DNA of 64,000 nucleotides from JACOMS01 sp964352785 (GTDB taxonomy: Bacteria; Pseudomonadota; Alphaproteobacteria; Caulobacterales; Maricaulaceae), in the NCBI GenBank assembly GCA_964352785.1, contig CAYGTI010000016.1, positions 1 to 64,000 of the forward strand. Direction: 5' to 3'. The position numbers and the translations under genes were made by a program. The notes beneath the pieces are model-generated. The model had not been told where the DNA came from. It saw only the letters and a program-made list of their open reading frames with translations, and did no database searches. Numbering within the stretch: the first letter of the stretch is position 1; each line of letters starts with the position of its first letter. This document shows positions 40,174-49,685 of the stretch, piece by piece.

Positions 40174-41550
40174 TTAGCATTCCACCACGTTAACGGCGAG
40201 GCCGCCTTGGCTCGTTTCTTTGTATTTAGAGCTCATATCAAGGCCGGTTTGACGCATGGTCTCGATGACTTGATCAAGGCTGACTTTCATTTGCGCGGGC
40301 GCATGAAGCGCCAGCCGCGCGGCGTTGACCGCTTTGACCGCGCCAATGGCGTTGCGCTCGATACAGGGAATTTGCACAAGCCCGCCAACGGGATCACATG
40401 TCAGGCCAAGATTATGCTCCATCCCAATCTCGGCAGCGCTCGCCACCTGTTGCGGGTTGCCGCCCCAAACCGCCGCAAGGCCGCCCGCCGCCATAGAACA
40501 GGCCACGCCGACCTCGCCTTGGCAGCCCATTTCTGCGCCGGATATCGACGCGCGTTGTTTGTAGAGCATACCGATACCGCCTGCGGTCAAAAGGAACTTG
40601 CGGATATTCGCCGCGTTGGCACGTTCGCCCGCACAATAATGTTTGAGCACAGAGGGGATGATCCCCGCCGCGCCGTTGGTCGGCGCTGTCACAACTTGCC
40701 CGCCGCCCGCATTTTCCTCATTCACGGCCATGGCGTAAACATTGAGCCAATCAAATAACTGCTCGCGTTCATTGGATAACGGCCCGCCGTGCAGTTTCTG
40801 CCAAATCCCGGGCGCGCGGCGTTTAACCTTCAGCCCGCCCGGCAAAACGCCTTCGGTGTTTAGGCCGCGCTCGATACAGGCTTGCATGACATCCGATATA
40901 CGGTCAAGCGCGGCGTTGGTTTCCGCGCGCGGGCGCATGGCGTCTTCATTGGCGAAAATAACATCATGAATATTGATATCGCCAGCCTCGCAAAAACCCA
41001 GCAATTCCGCCGCCGAGGTGAACGGGTACGGCACGCTCGCGCCGACATTGATGATATCGTCTTTAAGCGGTGTTGAGAGCTGATCATGGGAGGCTATAAA
41101 CCCGCCCCCTGTCGAGTAATAAATCTGCGCGAGCAGATCTTGGCCCTTTGCGTCAAACGCGGCGAGTTTCATCTCATTCGGGTGCAGGTCCGTCGGCGTT
41201 TCATAATCGAACAGCAAATCTTTATCAGGGTCAAAGGCAATATCTCGCCCGCCGCCTAGGGGCAGGAGTTTATTCGCGTAGGCCCGCGCCACTTGCGCGT
41301 CCGCCATATTCGGATCAAGCGTTTCAGGCTCCAGCCCCAACAGCCCCAAAACAACGGCTTTGGGGGTTGCATGGCCTGTGCCCGTAAAGGCGAGCGAGCC
41401 GCGCAACCAAACCACAACTCGCACCGTATCATCATAAACCCCGTCCGAGATAAGGCTATCAACAAACCGCTTAGCAATCCGGATCGGCCCAACAGTATGA
41501 GAACTGGACGGGCCAATACCAATACGAAAAAGATCGAGAACTGAAAGCAT
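40174..41550 (-). CDS. sdaA: L-serine ammonia-lyase, iron-sulfur single-chain type
   Basis: A 458-residue enzyme that converts L-serine to pyruvate and ammonia. It begins with the family hallmark 'LFRIGIGPSSSHTVGPIRIA'. The C-terminal alpha-domain has 'APTNGAAGIIPSVLKHY', 'AEMGCQGEVGVACSMAAGGL' and 'GLTCDPVGGLVQIPCIERNA', carrying the cysteines that hold the [4Fe-4S] cluster. Length is normal for the single-chain form. The CpcT lipoprotein gene follows directly. Confidence 0.96.
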   Translation of the reverse strand: MLSVLDLFRIGIGPSSSHTVGPIRIAKRFVDSLISDGVYDDTVRVVVWLRGSLAFTGTGHATPKAVVLGLLGLEPETLDPNMADAQVARAYANKLLPLGGGRDIAFDPDKDLLFDYETPTDLHPNEMKLAAFDAKGQDLLAQIYYSTGGGFIASHDQLSTPLKDDIINVGASVPYPFTSAAELLGFCEAGDINIHDVIFANEDAMRPRAETNAALDRISDVMQACIERGLNTEGVLPGGLKVKRRAPGIWQKLHGGPLSNEREQLFDWLNVYAMAVNEENAGGGQVVTAPTNGAAGIIPSVLKHYCAGERANAANIRKFLLTAGGIGMLYKQRASISGAEMGCQGEVGVACSMAAGGLAAVWGGNPQQVASAAEIGMEHNLGLTCDPVGGLVQIPCIERNAIGAVKAVNAARLALHAPAQMKVSLDQVIETMRQTGLDMSSKYKETSQGGLAVNVVEC

Positions 41551-41596
41551 GATTAGCCGTTACGCAATGTGCGGGTCTTTGGCAAGACGGTGTGTG

Positions 41597-42397
41597 GGCT
41601 TTGTCACCTTAATACCGGCTTTCAGACAATTCGCTAAAGTATAGCGATGCAAACCTTAATTTACAACCGTCACGGCTTCCAGCCCGATGTAATCAAACGT
41701 GCCGTTTGGATGTATTTTCGTTTCAATCTAAGTTTTCGTGATGTCGAAGAGCTGATGATCGAACGCGGTATCGATGTGTCTTACGAAACCATCCGACGTT
41801 GGGTGATAAGTTCGGAACGGCATATGCAAAACGGGTAAAGTCTCGATCCGAACACCCCGCTCCTGTTTGGCATTTGGACGCAGTCTAAACGAAAATTAAC
41901 GGTCGAATGGTTTATCTCTGGCGGGCCGTTGATGACGAAGGAACCGTTCTTGATGTCGTTATTCAGCAACACCGCAATACTAAGGCGGCCACACGGTTAC
42001 TGCGTAAACTCCTCAGAACCTAGAGCATCAAGCCCACTCGTATAGTTACGGACCGGCTTGCTTCTTACAGAGCGGCTCTCAAGTGTTTAGGCCTAAAACA
42101 CTTGCAAGATGTCGGCGTTAGAAAGAACAATCGCGCCGAATGCGCCCACGTTCCGATACAAAGGCGAGAACGAAAAGCCCAAAAATTCAGATCTGTGAGA
42201 ACCGCTCAAAAAACTGCTTACAGCCCACGGCCAAATATACAATCTCTTCAATCACCGACGTCACTTAATCTCAAGAAACACGCTTCGAAAAATTCGTATC
42301 ATCCCTCAATCCGAATGGAATACGCTGACGTCTCCTGTCATGTGATAAGATCGATGCAAAAAATTAAACACGGCGAGGCAATTTACCTAACAACACC
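41597..42397 (+). pseudogene. decayed IS6-family element, copy 2
   Basis: The left end GGCTTTGTCACC (41597) and a degraded right end near 42381-42397 mark an 801-bp relative of the element at 2820. The transposase starts at 41647 (MQTLIYNRHGFQPDVIKRAV). It is broken by a one-base loss near 41798 (after RRWV), by a TAA where DEVY should read (near 41886), and by a TAG near 42021. It still shows D...D...E remnants (HLDAV, IVTDRLAS, NNRAEC) across the frames. It is clearly dead. The coordinates of the right end are approximate. Confidence 0.85.
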
Positions 42398-42406
42398 CTT
42401 TCGCAT

Positions 42407-42440
42407 AAAAAACCCGCCTCGGACTGAACCGGGCGGGCCT
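42407..42440 (-). terminator. terminator of the Cys-repeat lipoprotein gene
   Basis: CCCGCC (42413-42418) and GGCGGG (42432-42437) form a stem with a 13-base loop. The minus strand reads into a T-run (A's at 42407-42412). It lies just past the stop of the lipoprotein gene. Confidence 0.7.
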
Positions 42441-42460
42441 TTCACAAAGTTGTGCTGGTA

Positions 42461-43261
42461 TTACTTGCGGATAGGCAAGTAATCTGTGGCTGTATAACCC
42501 GTGGAGCTACCATAACCGGATGACATGCAAGAGCCATTGCTTTGAATAACCGTACCTGTGCTACAGGTTGTTGGCTCGATATAGGTTGTTGCTGGCTCAA
42601 CATATGTCGTTGTTGTTGAGTGACTGCTGTAGGACGAACCGCCGGATTGCATACATGTATTATCTGATTGCAAGCTTGTGCCCGCCGGACATTCAACACT
42701 ACCCGAAGAGTAAGAGGTGGTCGTTGACGGCGTATAAGACGATGTTGTTGTGCTACTGTAGGAATTGCCGGAATATGATCCGCCTTGCAGACAGGTATTA
42801 TCTGATTGCAGAGTTGTTCCAGCCGGGCATTCAACTGTTGCGCCTGTTGTGTATGTGGATGTACCCCCAGTGTAAGTGGATGTACCGCCAGTATAGGTAG
42901 AGCCATATTCAATTGGACCCGTTAAACCACCGCCATACCCGGTCGTTGTTGTCGTAATCGGAGCGCTGTGACCTGTAGGGTAGCCGCAGTTTGTACCGCA
43001 ATCCGTATAAACAACAGGCGGAAGCACGGGCTCCGCCGGAACGGCTACGGGCGCAGGACCGTAACATTCACTGCCATAACGCGTTGAAACCGGTGCAGGT
43101 ACGTGCGTATCGACAACGCCGCAATTACTTGGCCCGCTTTCATAAGCATAAATTTCACCCGGATAGCTCGCGCCATGATGACTCGCACACGCTGAAAGCA
43201 TTAAACCGGAAATTCCCATCGCGGCGATAACGCCATTTCGCATTACTAAACTCGTGCTCAT
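42461..43261 (-). CDS. repeat-rich lipoprotein with Cys-framed modules
   Basis: The start at 43261 is chosen from the ribosome site GGGAGG six bases upstream. It gives 266 residues. The lipobox is in 'SGLMLSACASHHGASYPG'. The body is low-complexity Ser/Thr/Gly/Tyr with tandem YTGGTST units, followed by three modules of the form C-PAGTxLQSDNTC-x-Q (the third is CSTGTVIQSNGSC). Cysteines in the modules may pair in the periplasm. The product is probably surface- or envelope-associated. No known family is recognised. It lies next to the dead insertion sequence. Confidence 0.75.
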   Translation of the reverse strand: MSTSLVMRNGVIAAMGISGLMLSACASHHGASYPGEIYAYESGPSNCGVVDTHVPAPVSTRYGSECYGPAPVAVPAEPVLPPVVYTDCGTNCGYPTGHSAPITTTTTGYGGGLTGPIEYGSTYTGGTSTYTGGTSTYTTGATVECPAGTTLQSDNTCLQGGSYSGNSYSSTTTSSYTPSTTTSYSSGSVECPAGTSLQSDNTCMQSGGSSYSSHSTTTTYVEPATTYIEPTTCSTGTVIQSNGSCMSSGYGSSTGYTATDYLPIRK

Positions 43262-43344
43262 ATTGAGCCTCCCATATTGATACACTGGACACTGCCTTGC
43301 AACTATTAGACCAAAAAATAATGAAGGCATGGTTTACGTGCGCA

Positions 43345-44670
43345 TTATTCTTCTTTTTTGAATAAAACTGCAAAAAACCCGTCGCAGCCACCTTTTTCTC
43401 CAAACAGGTGAGGCAGCATCCTGAGATACCCGTTTTCATCAACACACTCAGCCTGAAGGCCTAATCCCGTATTATAAAAAGGCACCGCCTTCATTTCTGA
43501 AAATGTCGCGCGGGTATACTGCGCCTGAGCCTCACCCTCTTCGGTCTGAAGCGAACAACTGCAATATAAAAGGCGGCCTCCAGGCCTTACGCACTTTATG
43601 GCCGAGGCGATTAACTTTTTTTGCAACCGCGCGAGCGCGCCCACATCTTTGGGTGTGCGGTTATAGAGCACATCGGGGTGACGCCTATAAGTCCCTGTCG
43701 CGCTACACGGCGCGTCTAATAGGACAAGGTCAAAGGTACGGTTTGTCTGCGCAATCCAAGATACAGCGTCCGCCTCAATTATATCGGCTTGTAGCCGAGT
43801 GCGGCTCAAGTTTTCCTCAACGCGCTCCAGTCTCTCGGCTGATTTATCAAGCGCTGTCACGTGCGCCCCTTTTGCTGCAAGCTGCATCGTCTTCCCGCCC
43901 GGCGCGGCGCACATGTCCAAGACAGTTTGTCCCGAAATATCCCCCAGCGCCATAACTGGCAAGCTTGCGGCAATGTCTTGAATCCACCACTCACCGTCCG
44001 CGAAACTTTCAAGTTCGGGCACGCGGCCCCCCCGGCTCAGCCGTACCGTCCAATCACTTAGCGCATCACCGCCAAGTTTCTCTGCCCATGCATCCGCCCC
44101 GTCTTTGACATGAATGTCCAGCGGCGGCTCCTTTAACAGCTCGGCGGCCATCCGGCGCATGACAGGCTTTCCGTAAGCTTTCTCCCACGAGGCGCGAATC
44201 CAGCCTGGAATGTTTGCACTTGGCGGCGTCGCGGCCACAAGAGTCGCCCCTTGGTCTGAAACTTTCCTGAGCACAGCATTGACCATACCGCTATAGGCGC
44301 GGGTTTTCGAAGAGGTTTTAAGCAGCGCAACAGACTCGCCCACGGCCGCATGTACAGGCGTTTTCAAAAATAAGAGCTGCGCCGCACCTGTCCTGAGCAC
44401 CGCATGGGGAAAAGAGGCTGGTTGGCGTTTTAAAAAGGGGGATAGTGCGGCATCAATCTGGCCCATACGCCGAAAAACCGTTGCTGTGATTAACCGCGCA
44501 AACGCCCGGTCGCGGGCTGATAAAGCCTCATAATCAGCTTGGCGGAGCAGCGCCGTTTCGAGCTGTGCCTGATCACGCAAAACATGCTGGACGGCCCTGG
44601 CGGCGCACAACCGCGCAGACGGCGCGTGCGACCGGGCTGCGCGCATTGAAGGCGTATCAGGTTTTGTCAT
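43345..44670 (-). CDS. rsmB: 16S rRNA cytosine-5 methyltransferase RsmB-like
   Basis: A 441-residue protein. Residues of about 15-140 are a NusB-like RNA-binding domain ('CAARAVQHVLRDQAQLETAL', 'RAFARLITATVFRRMGQID'). The methyltransferase part has 'VLDMCAAPGGKTMQLA' for SAM, 'LDAPCSATGTYRRHPDVLY' (PCxxT region) and the catalytic Cys in 'LLYCSCSLQTEEGE'. It methylates C967 of 16S rRNA in the family's known members. It begins a few bases after the apaG region and is separately read. Confidence 0.93.
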   Translation of the reverse strand: MTKPDTPSMRAARSHAPSARLCAARAVQHVLRDQAQLETALLRQADYEALSARDRAFARLITATVFRRMGQIDAALSPFLKRQPASFPHAVLRTGAAQLLFLKTPVHAAVGESVALLKTSSKTRAYSGMVNAVLRKVSDQGATLVAATPPSANIPGWIRASWEKAYGKPVMRRMAAELLKEPPLDIHVKDGADAWAEKLGGDALSDWTVRLSRGGRVPELESFADGEWWIQDIAASLPVMALGDISGQTVLDMCAAPGGKTMQLAAKGAHVTALDKSAERLERVEENLSRTRLQADIIEADAVSWIAQTNRTFDLVLLDAPCSATGTYRRHPDVLYNRTPKDVGALARLQKKLIASAIKCVRPGGRLLYCSCSLQTEEGEAQAQYTRATFSEMKAVPFYNTGLGLQAECVDENGYLRMLPHLFGEKGGCDGFFAVLFKKEE

Positions 44671-44701
44671 GAGAAGCGCTTAACAGACTGTATACGAACG
44701 C

Positions 44702-45094
44702 TTAGTTTAAACTAAGCGGCTCGTGCGGACTATCCAAAAGAAATGTTGGAATATCGACGCAGAATCGGTCGCCCGTAGGTGTTTCCATATAATAATTGCC
44801 CAGCATCATACCGGACGGGGCCGTCAAAGGCGCTCCGGACGTATAGCGAAACACCTCGCCGGGTTTTAGCACAGGCTGCTCGCCCACAACACCCGCGCCC
44901 CGCACCTCTTGCACTTGGCCGCGGCTGTCAGCGATTTTCCAAAACCGTTCAACGACCTGCAAATCCGTTTCTGTCTGGTTTTCAATTTCTACTGTATAGG
45001 CCCAGATAAAGCGGTGATCTGCGGGCGATGACTGATCGTGCAAATAATCCGGCTCTACGCGAACGATCACGTCTTTTGTTTTTTGTTCATACAT
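44702..45094 (-). CDS. apaG: ApaG-domain protein
   Basis: ATG 45094 gives 130 residues, the normal size, starting MYEQKTKDVIVRVEPDYL. An upstream in-frame start at 45145 is less likely. Family features are 'FIWAYTVEIENQTETDLQV', 'RFWKIADSRGQVQEVRGAGV', 'GEQPVLKPGEVFRYTSG' and 'GMMLGNYYMET'. It is a small fibronectin-like beta-sandwich linked to divalent metal and nucleotide (Ap4A) phenotypes in Enterobacteria. It lies beside rsmB. Confidence 0.93.
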   Translation of the reverse strand: MYEQKTKDVIVRVEPDYLHDQSSPADHRFIWAYTVEIENQTETDLQVVERFWKIADSRGQVQEVRGAGVVGEQPVLKPGEVFRYTSGAPLTAPSGMMLGNYYMETPTGDRFCVDIPTFLLDSPHEPLSLN

Positions 45095-45243
45095 TGCGGT
45101 ACGCCTTATCTCTCTCGCAAGAGTGCCCCTTTGATCGCGCAACATCTAACGTTTCCATCCTTAGCGCAAGCGTCTTATCCAGCTAAGCGGATAAATTTAC
45201 AGGACATTCTTGCCACAGGCGAAGGCTGTGATAGGTCTGGCTC

Positions 45244-46257
45244 ATGCAAAACGGGATTTTACCAGAACAAGATATCCATACGCTTGCCACGGCAGGAGGC
45301 GTCAAAGCCAGTGTCAGCTTAGCCAGCGGGCAAATACAGCCCGCAAGTCTTGATCTGCGGCTTGGTCATACGGCCTATCGTCTACGGGCTAGTTTTTTAC
45401 CCGGAGAGGGGCGCAGCGTCTCAGAATGCTTGGGTGATGTGGTCATGCATAAAATTGACCTAACAGACGGCGCGGTTTTAGAAACGGGCTGTGTCTATTT
45501 GGTACCTCTCGCCGAAAGCCTTGCCCTGCCGAGCGGGCTCAGCGCCGCAGCAAATCCCAAAAGCTCAACCGGCCGGCTGGATGTGTTTACCCGCGTGATC
45601 TGCGACGGCGCGACCCGGTTTGACGGTATTCCAGAGAGCTATGAAGGGCCGCTTTATGTCGAGATCGCGCCGCGCACTTTTTCTGTTTTGGCAAGGCCGG
45701 GCGATAGGCTGGTGCAAATCAGGTTCCGGCGCGGAGTGACGCAAAGGTTAGGCACACAAACGGTCAGCATTGATCTGAAAGGTATGGACAGCACCGGGAT
45801 TATTGGATGGCGCGCGCGCCGCCATGCAGGCCTTGTCGATATAGGCAAAATCGGCGCGCACGCTGCAAGAGATTACTGGGAGCCCTTGCTTGCGCCCGAC
45901 GGAACACTTGTGCTCGACCCGGATGAGTTTTACATTCTAGCCTCTAAGGAAGCCGTCATTATTCCCGATAACCGCGCCGCAGAAATGGCTCCAATTGCGC
46001 CAGAAATCGGCGAGTTTCGAGCGCATTATGCGGGGTTTTTCGATCCGGGGTTTGGCGTCAAAGAAGCCGGAGGCGCGGGCTCCCGCGCTGTGCTCGAAGT
46101 CAGAGGCCGAGACGTTCCATTTTTGTTGCGCCACGGACAACCCGTCGCCAAACTTGTGTTCGAGCCCATGAGCGCGGTCCCGCAAACCCTCTACGGCAAA
46201 GACGGCTCACACTACCAAGCCCAAGGCCTCAGGTTATCCAAGCACTTTACCCTTTAA
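45244..46257 (+). CDS. dcd: 2'-deoxycytidine 5'-triphosphate deaminase (long alphaproteobacterial form)
   Basis: A 337-residue protein. It contains two dUTPase-like domains, as in the long alphaproteobacterial form rather than the short E. coli Dcd. The first has 'QPASLDLRLGHTAYRL' and 'NPKSSTGRLDVFTRV'. The second has 'YAGFFDPGFG' and ends 'VPQTLYGKDGSHYQAQGL'. It deaminates dCTP to dUTP for thymidylate synthesis. The start follows apaG divergently. Confidence 0.92.
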   Translation: MQNGILPEQDIHTLATAGGVKASVSLASGQIQPASLDLRLGHTAYRLRASFLPGEGRSVSECLGDVVMHKIDLTDGAVLETGCVYLVPLAESLALPSGLSAAANPKSSTGRLDVFTRVICDGATRFDGIPESYEGPLYVEIAPRTFSVLARPGDRLVQIRFRRGVTQRLGTQTVSIDLKGMDSTGIIGWRARRHAGLVDIGKIGAHAARDYWEPLLAPDGTLVLDPDEFYILASKEAVIIPDNRAAEMAPIAPEIGEFRAHYAGFFDPGFGVKEAGGAGSRAVLEVRGRDVPFLLRHGQPVAKLVFEPMSAVPQTLYGKDGSHYQAQGLRLSKHFTL

Positions 46258-46311
46258 AGTTCTTAAGCGCTCGTCTATTCTCGAACTAATATGGATAGGG
46301 ATCTAACACGC

Positions 46312-48246
46312 ATGCGGATTATTATATCATTTTTGGCTTTATGTTTAGCGTACATTAACTTTGCCCATGCAGCCCCGCCCCCCGAGGCATTTGGAGAACT
46401 ACCCGGCGTTTATGATGCCGCGATTTCTCCTGATGCAACGCAAATAGGTCTTTTCGTAAATATCGAGGGGACTTACGGTATTCGAATTTTGAGCATCAAC
46501 AAAAAAGATACAAAACCACGAGCGATTTTACTTGGCGAAGGCGTGAAGCCGAAATGGATAAAATGGGTCAATAATGACCGTGTTCTTGTTGCCCTTTGGC
46601 AAAGCGGAAAACTTCGCGGGATACCTTTTACATCAAGCTTTATATACACGCTGGACGTAAAAAAAATGAAAGGTAAATTTTTAATAAAACCTCCAGAGCT
46701 TTTTCGGCAGTTTAATGATGTGGTCGTTGATTTTTTAGAAGATGATCCTGACCACATTTTAATGAGTTTTTCCGATGATAATACCAACGCCCCCGACATT
46801 CAGAAAGTTGATGTGGTTAGTGGTCGATATTCTCGTCAAAAAAGAGGCAGCGAAAACATCCAGTATTGGCATACGGATTTGCGCGGAGAGCCCCGGATAG
46901 GACAAGGACGAAGCGATAACAGTTCTACAGAAAAATGGACGTTGAGAATTAGGGATGCTGAACAGGACCGCTGGCGCGATTATGACAACTATCCTGGCCT
47001 CGAACCCGATGTTGATATCTTTGGGTTCACTGGAAACCCCAACGAATTGATTATCGGAGACTATGCCGGAAAAGAGACACAGGGTCTTTATATTTATGAC
47101 TTAGAAGCAAAAAAGCAAACTCGTAAATTGTTCCACCATGACACTTATGACGTACGAAACGTTATCTTAAGCTCGGATGGTTCAGAGGTCATGGGAGCAA
47201 GTTTTGTCGCCGATGAAAGAGAGACAGAGCTGTTTGGGGACTACGATACTGTCCTCGAACGTATGCGCCAAAGGTTTGCGAACGGAACTGTTGACTATAT
47301 TGATCAATCGCAGAACGGAAAAATTGTACTGTTCGGCGTTAGTAATTCTTACGATCCAGGGTCGCTGTTGATGGTTAATAGCGAAACCGATAAGGTCACG
47401 TTCATTTCATCATATCGCAAAAATTTACCTGCAAAAGACATGGGCGAGGCTATTTCCGTTAAATATACGGCGCGAGATGGTTTCAAAATCCCCGCTTATG
47501 TCACATTGCCGCCATCTGTCACAGATACATCCCAAATAAAAAACCTGCCCTTCATTATACTACCCCATGGCGGTCCCTATGCGCGCACCTCCAAACATTT
47601 TGATTACTTCGCACAGTTTTTTGCAACCCGTGGATTTGGTGTTTTACAGATGAATTTTCGTGGATCAGCTGGCTATGGAAAAGCATTTAAAAATGCAGGT
47701 CGTGAAAACTGGGTGTTAATGAAGGAAGATGTCGAAGATGGTACAAGATGGCTAATCGAGAAGGGTTATGCTGACCCAAGTCGAATTTGTATCGCGGGTT
47801 GGTCATATGGGGGTTATGCGGCGCTAATGGGCGCGATCAAAAACCCAGAGCTGTATGCCTGCTCTATTTCAATGGCAGGGGTTACCGATCTTCAAGACAT
47901 GATTAACGATATTAAAAAGTACCGGTTTGGCCGCGTATCTGCACAAAATTTTGTTCTGCGTGGATTTGAAGATAGAGACGCTATTAAAGAAAACTCTCCG
48001 GTCAAGCGCGCCGATGAATATTCAGTCCCCTTGTTTCTTGCCCATGGAAAGGACGATCAACGCGTTCATTTTGATCAGTACACCCGGATGAAACGAGCGC
48101 TTCGCAAAAGCCCAGCCAAGACAACATTTATGGAATTTGATGATGAGGATCATTTCCTCTCAAACCAGAAAAATCGCCAAAAGTTTTTTGTTGGCCTTGA
48201 TAAATTCCTCCGGGAAACCGTTGGGGAGAGCGAATTCAAGCAGTAA
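46312..48246 (+). CDS. exported S9-family prolyl oligopeptidase
   Basis: Start ATG 46312 (TAGGG upstream) gives 644 residues with a signal peptide (FLALCLAYINFAHA, cleavage near residue 20). ATG 46291 would add seven residues. A beta-propeller (about 30-380) precedes the hydrolase. The catalytic Ser is in 'AGWSYGGYAALMG', the Asp in 'GKDDQRVHFDQ' and the His in 'FDDEDHFLS'. It has no lipobox, unlike the peptidase at 3.7 kb, and is likely periplasmic. Base composition is more AT-rich than its neighbours. Confidence 0.9.
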   Translation: MRIIISFLALCLAYINFAHAAPPPEAFGELPGVYDAAISPDATQIGLFVNIEGTYGIRILSINKKDTKPRAILLGEGVKPKWIKWVNNDRVLVALWQSGKLRGIPFTSSFIYTLDVKKMKGKFLIKPPELFRQFNDVVVDFLEDDPDHILMSFSDDNTNAPDIQKVDVVSGRYSRQKRGSENIQYWHTDLRGEPRIGQGRSDNSSTEKWTLRIRDAEQDRWRDYDNYPGLEPDVDIFGFTGNPNELIIGDYAGKETQGLYIYDLEAKKQTRKLFHHDTYDVRNVILSSDGSEVMGASFVADERETELFGDYDTVLERMRQRFANGTVDYIDQSQNGKIVLFGVSNSYDPGSLLMVNSETDKVTFISSYRKNLPAKDMGEAISVKYTARDGFKIPAYVTLPPSVTDTSQIKNLPFIILPHGGPYARTSKHFDYFAQFFATRGFGVLQMNFRGSAGYGKAFKNAGRENWVLMKEDVEDGTRWLIEKGYADPSRICIAGWSYGGYAALMGAIKNPELYACSISMAGVTDLQDMINDIKKYRFGRVSAQNFVLRGFEDRDAIKENSPVKRADEYSVPLFLAHGKDDQRVHFDQYTRMKRALRKSPAKTTFMEFDDEDHFLSNQKNRQKFFVGLDKFLRETVGESEFKQ

Positions 48247-48256
48247 CCGCGAGGGT

Positions 48257-48847
48257 CTAAACGGCTAAAATACTCAACGCAAATAGAGCTTGCGCTCCAA
48301 AATAGAGCGGACTTATCACAAGGGCATTGCGGGGGTTTGGCCTCACAAAACGATCACGGGCCACAAACATATCCGAGACCGCGAACATAATCGCTGGGAC
48401 AATAATCATCATGTTTTGCGTACCTATGGCTGTCGTCACCATGGCTGTAATGATAAGCATATAAAGGCTAATGGTCACCAGCATATCCGGCGAGGTGTGC
48501 GGGCTCAAGTAGCGCCGCATTAAAAGCCCCACAACGATCATCGCGGCAAACGTACACATTGCCCAAACGGGATCAATGCCCAACGTCCAAAAGGCATAGG
48601 CATAAACAAGATGACCCAAGGCGAACGCGGCCATACCCAGCTTGAATAAAAGTTCATTGCCGCGTGAGAGCAGGGCCACATCGCCTAGCGCGCAGAGCAT
48701 AAGCGCCCCGAGAACAAGGTGTCCGTAAAAACTCGACAGAGCCCCGGCCCAAATCGCGAGTACGCAAAACCCCAACGCCGCCAAAGGTTTGAAAACACGC
48801 TGCCAAAAACGGGCTTCGCGCAGTTCAGCCCAAAGAAGGCACGCCAC
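48257..48847 (-). CDS. YhhN family membrane protein (lysoplasmalogenase-like)
   Basis: A 196-residue frame from GTG 48847, with seven to eight membrane helices. It keeps 'LGALMLCALGDVALL', 'FALGHLVYAYAF' and 'IVPAIMFAVSDMFVARDRFV', typical of YhhN/TMEM86 proteins. The first helix appears to continue upstream of this GTG in frame (AILVAAYTLV), but no ATG, GTG or TTG start exists there before a stop, so the true start may be an unusual codon or this form is short. Its substrate is likely a lyso-ether lipid, by family. Confidence 0.78.
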   Translation of the reverse strand: MACLLWAELREARFWQRVFKPLAALGFCVLAIWAGALSSFYGHLVLGALMLCALGDVALLSRGNELLFKLGMAAFALGHLVYAYAFWTLGIDPVWAMCTFAAMIVVGLLMRRYLSPHTSPDMLVTISLYMLIITAMVTTAIGTQNMMIIVPAIMFAVSDMFVARDRFVRPNPRNALVISPLYFGAQALFALSILAV

Positions 48848-48878
48848 AACTAATGTATAAGCCGCAACAAGAATAGCG

Positions 48879-49586
48879 CTACCCCATCGAGAGGCGGTAG
48901 CCGCCGGGTTCAGTCAAAAGCAGCGTCGCATTGCCTTTTTCAGGCTCTATTTTTTGGCGCAACCGATAGACATGGGTCTCGAGCGTATGTGTTGTCACGC
49001 CGGAATTATAACCCCACACCTCATGCAGCAGCTCGTCCCGGCCCACAGGCTTTCCTCCTGCGCGGTACAGATATTTCAGAATATTCGTTTCTTTTTCCGT
49101 TAACCGAATATCACGCGGCTGGGTGCCGCTTTCGTCCTCAGGCGGGGTCAGGCGTTTAAAGGCGGGCTTAAATTCATAAGGCCCGATCTGAAAGCTCGCT
49201 TCTTCGCTTTGTTCAAAACTGCGCAGGTGCGCGCGAAGACGCGCCAAAAGAACAGCAAAGCGAAATGGCTTGGTGACATAATCGTTTGCGCCGGAGTTTA
49301 GGCCCAAAATTTCATGCATTTCACCGTCATTCCCGGTCAGCATAACAATCGGAGCCGCAACGCCCGCCTTGCGCATAAGCTCACATGCCTCCGTCCCCAG
49401 CATGTCCGGCAAATCCACATCAAGCAGAATGAGGTCAAAAGTAGAGCCTTTGGCGGCTTCGATTCCGGCCGTTGCTGTGGCCACATCCGTGGTTTCAAAT
49501 TCGCCGTAAAGCGCAAACTGCTCGACAAGCTCAGACCTGAGATCATCATCATCATCAACTAATAATAGGCGTTTTTTAACGGCCAT
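48879..49586 (-). CDS. OmpR/PhoB-type response regulator
   Basis: A 235-residue protein from ATG 49586, with GAGGAA upstream. A start at 49604 would add MREEKI. The receiver domain has the phosphoacceptor Asp in 'LILLDVDLPDMLG' and Lys in 'YVTKPFRF'. The C-terminal winged helix has 'RLTEKETNILKYLYRAGGKP', 'HEVWGYNSGVTTHTLETHVY' and 'RLRQKIE'. No kinase is adjacent. The orphan hybrid kinase at 14.2 kb is 32 kb away and not an obvious partner. Confidence 0.92.
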   Translation of the reverse strand: MAVKKRLLLVDDDDDLRSELVEQFALYGEFETTDVATATAGIEAAKGSTFDLILLDVDLPDMLGTEACELMRKAGVAAPIVMLTGNDGEMHEILGLNSGANDYVTKPFRFAVLLARLRAHLRSFEQSEEASFQIGPYEFKPAFKRLTPPEDESGTQPRDIRLTEKETNILKYLYRAGGKPVGRDELLHEVWGYNSGVTTHTLETHVYRLRQKIEPEKGNATLLLTEPGGYRLSMG

Positions 49587-49685
49587 AATTTTTTCCTCTC
49601 GCAAACCCTGCGCTCTTTAGGCTTGTTTTTTACCCAAGACTAATGCCAGTTTGCTCCCGATGCATCACAAAAAAGAGAACAGACT

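Noticed and set aside
2820..42397. A 39-kb composite transposon between two IS6-type copies
   Set aside because: The copies are diverged, one is dead, there is no matching target duplication, and the DNA between is ordinary core genome including infB, nusA and dapB.
42840..42905. CRISPR-like short repeats
   Set aside because: The repeats are short, have no spacers and encode the YTGGTST units of the lipoprotein in frame.
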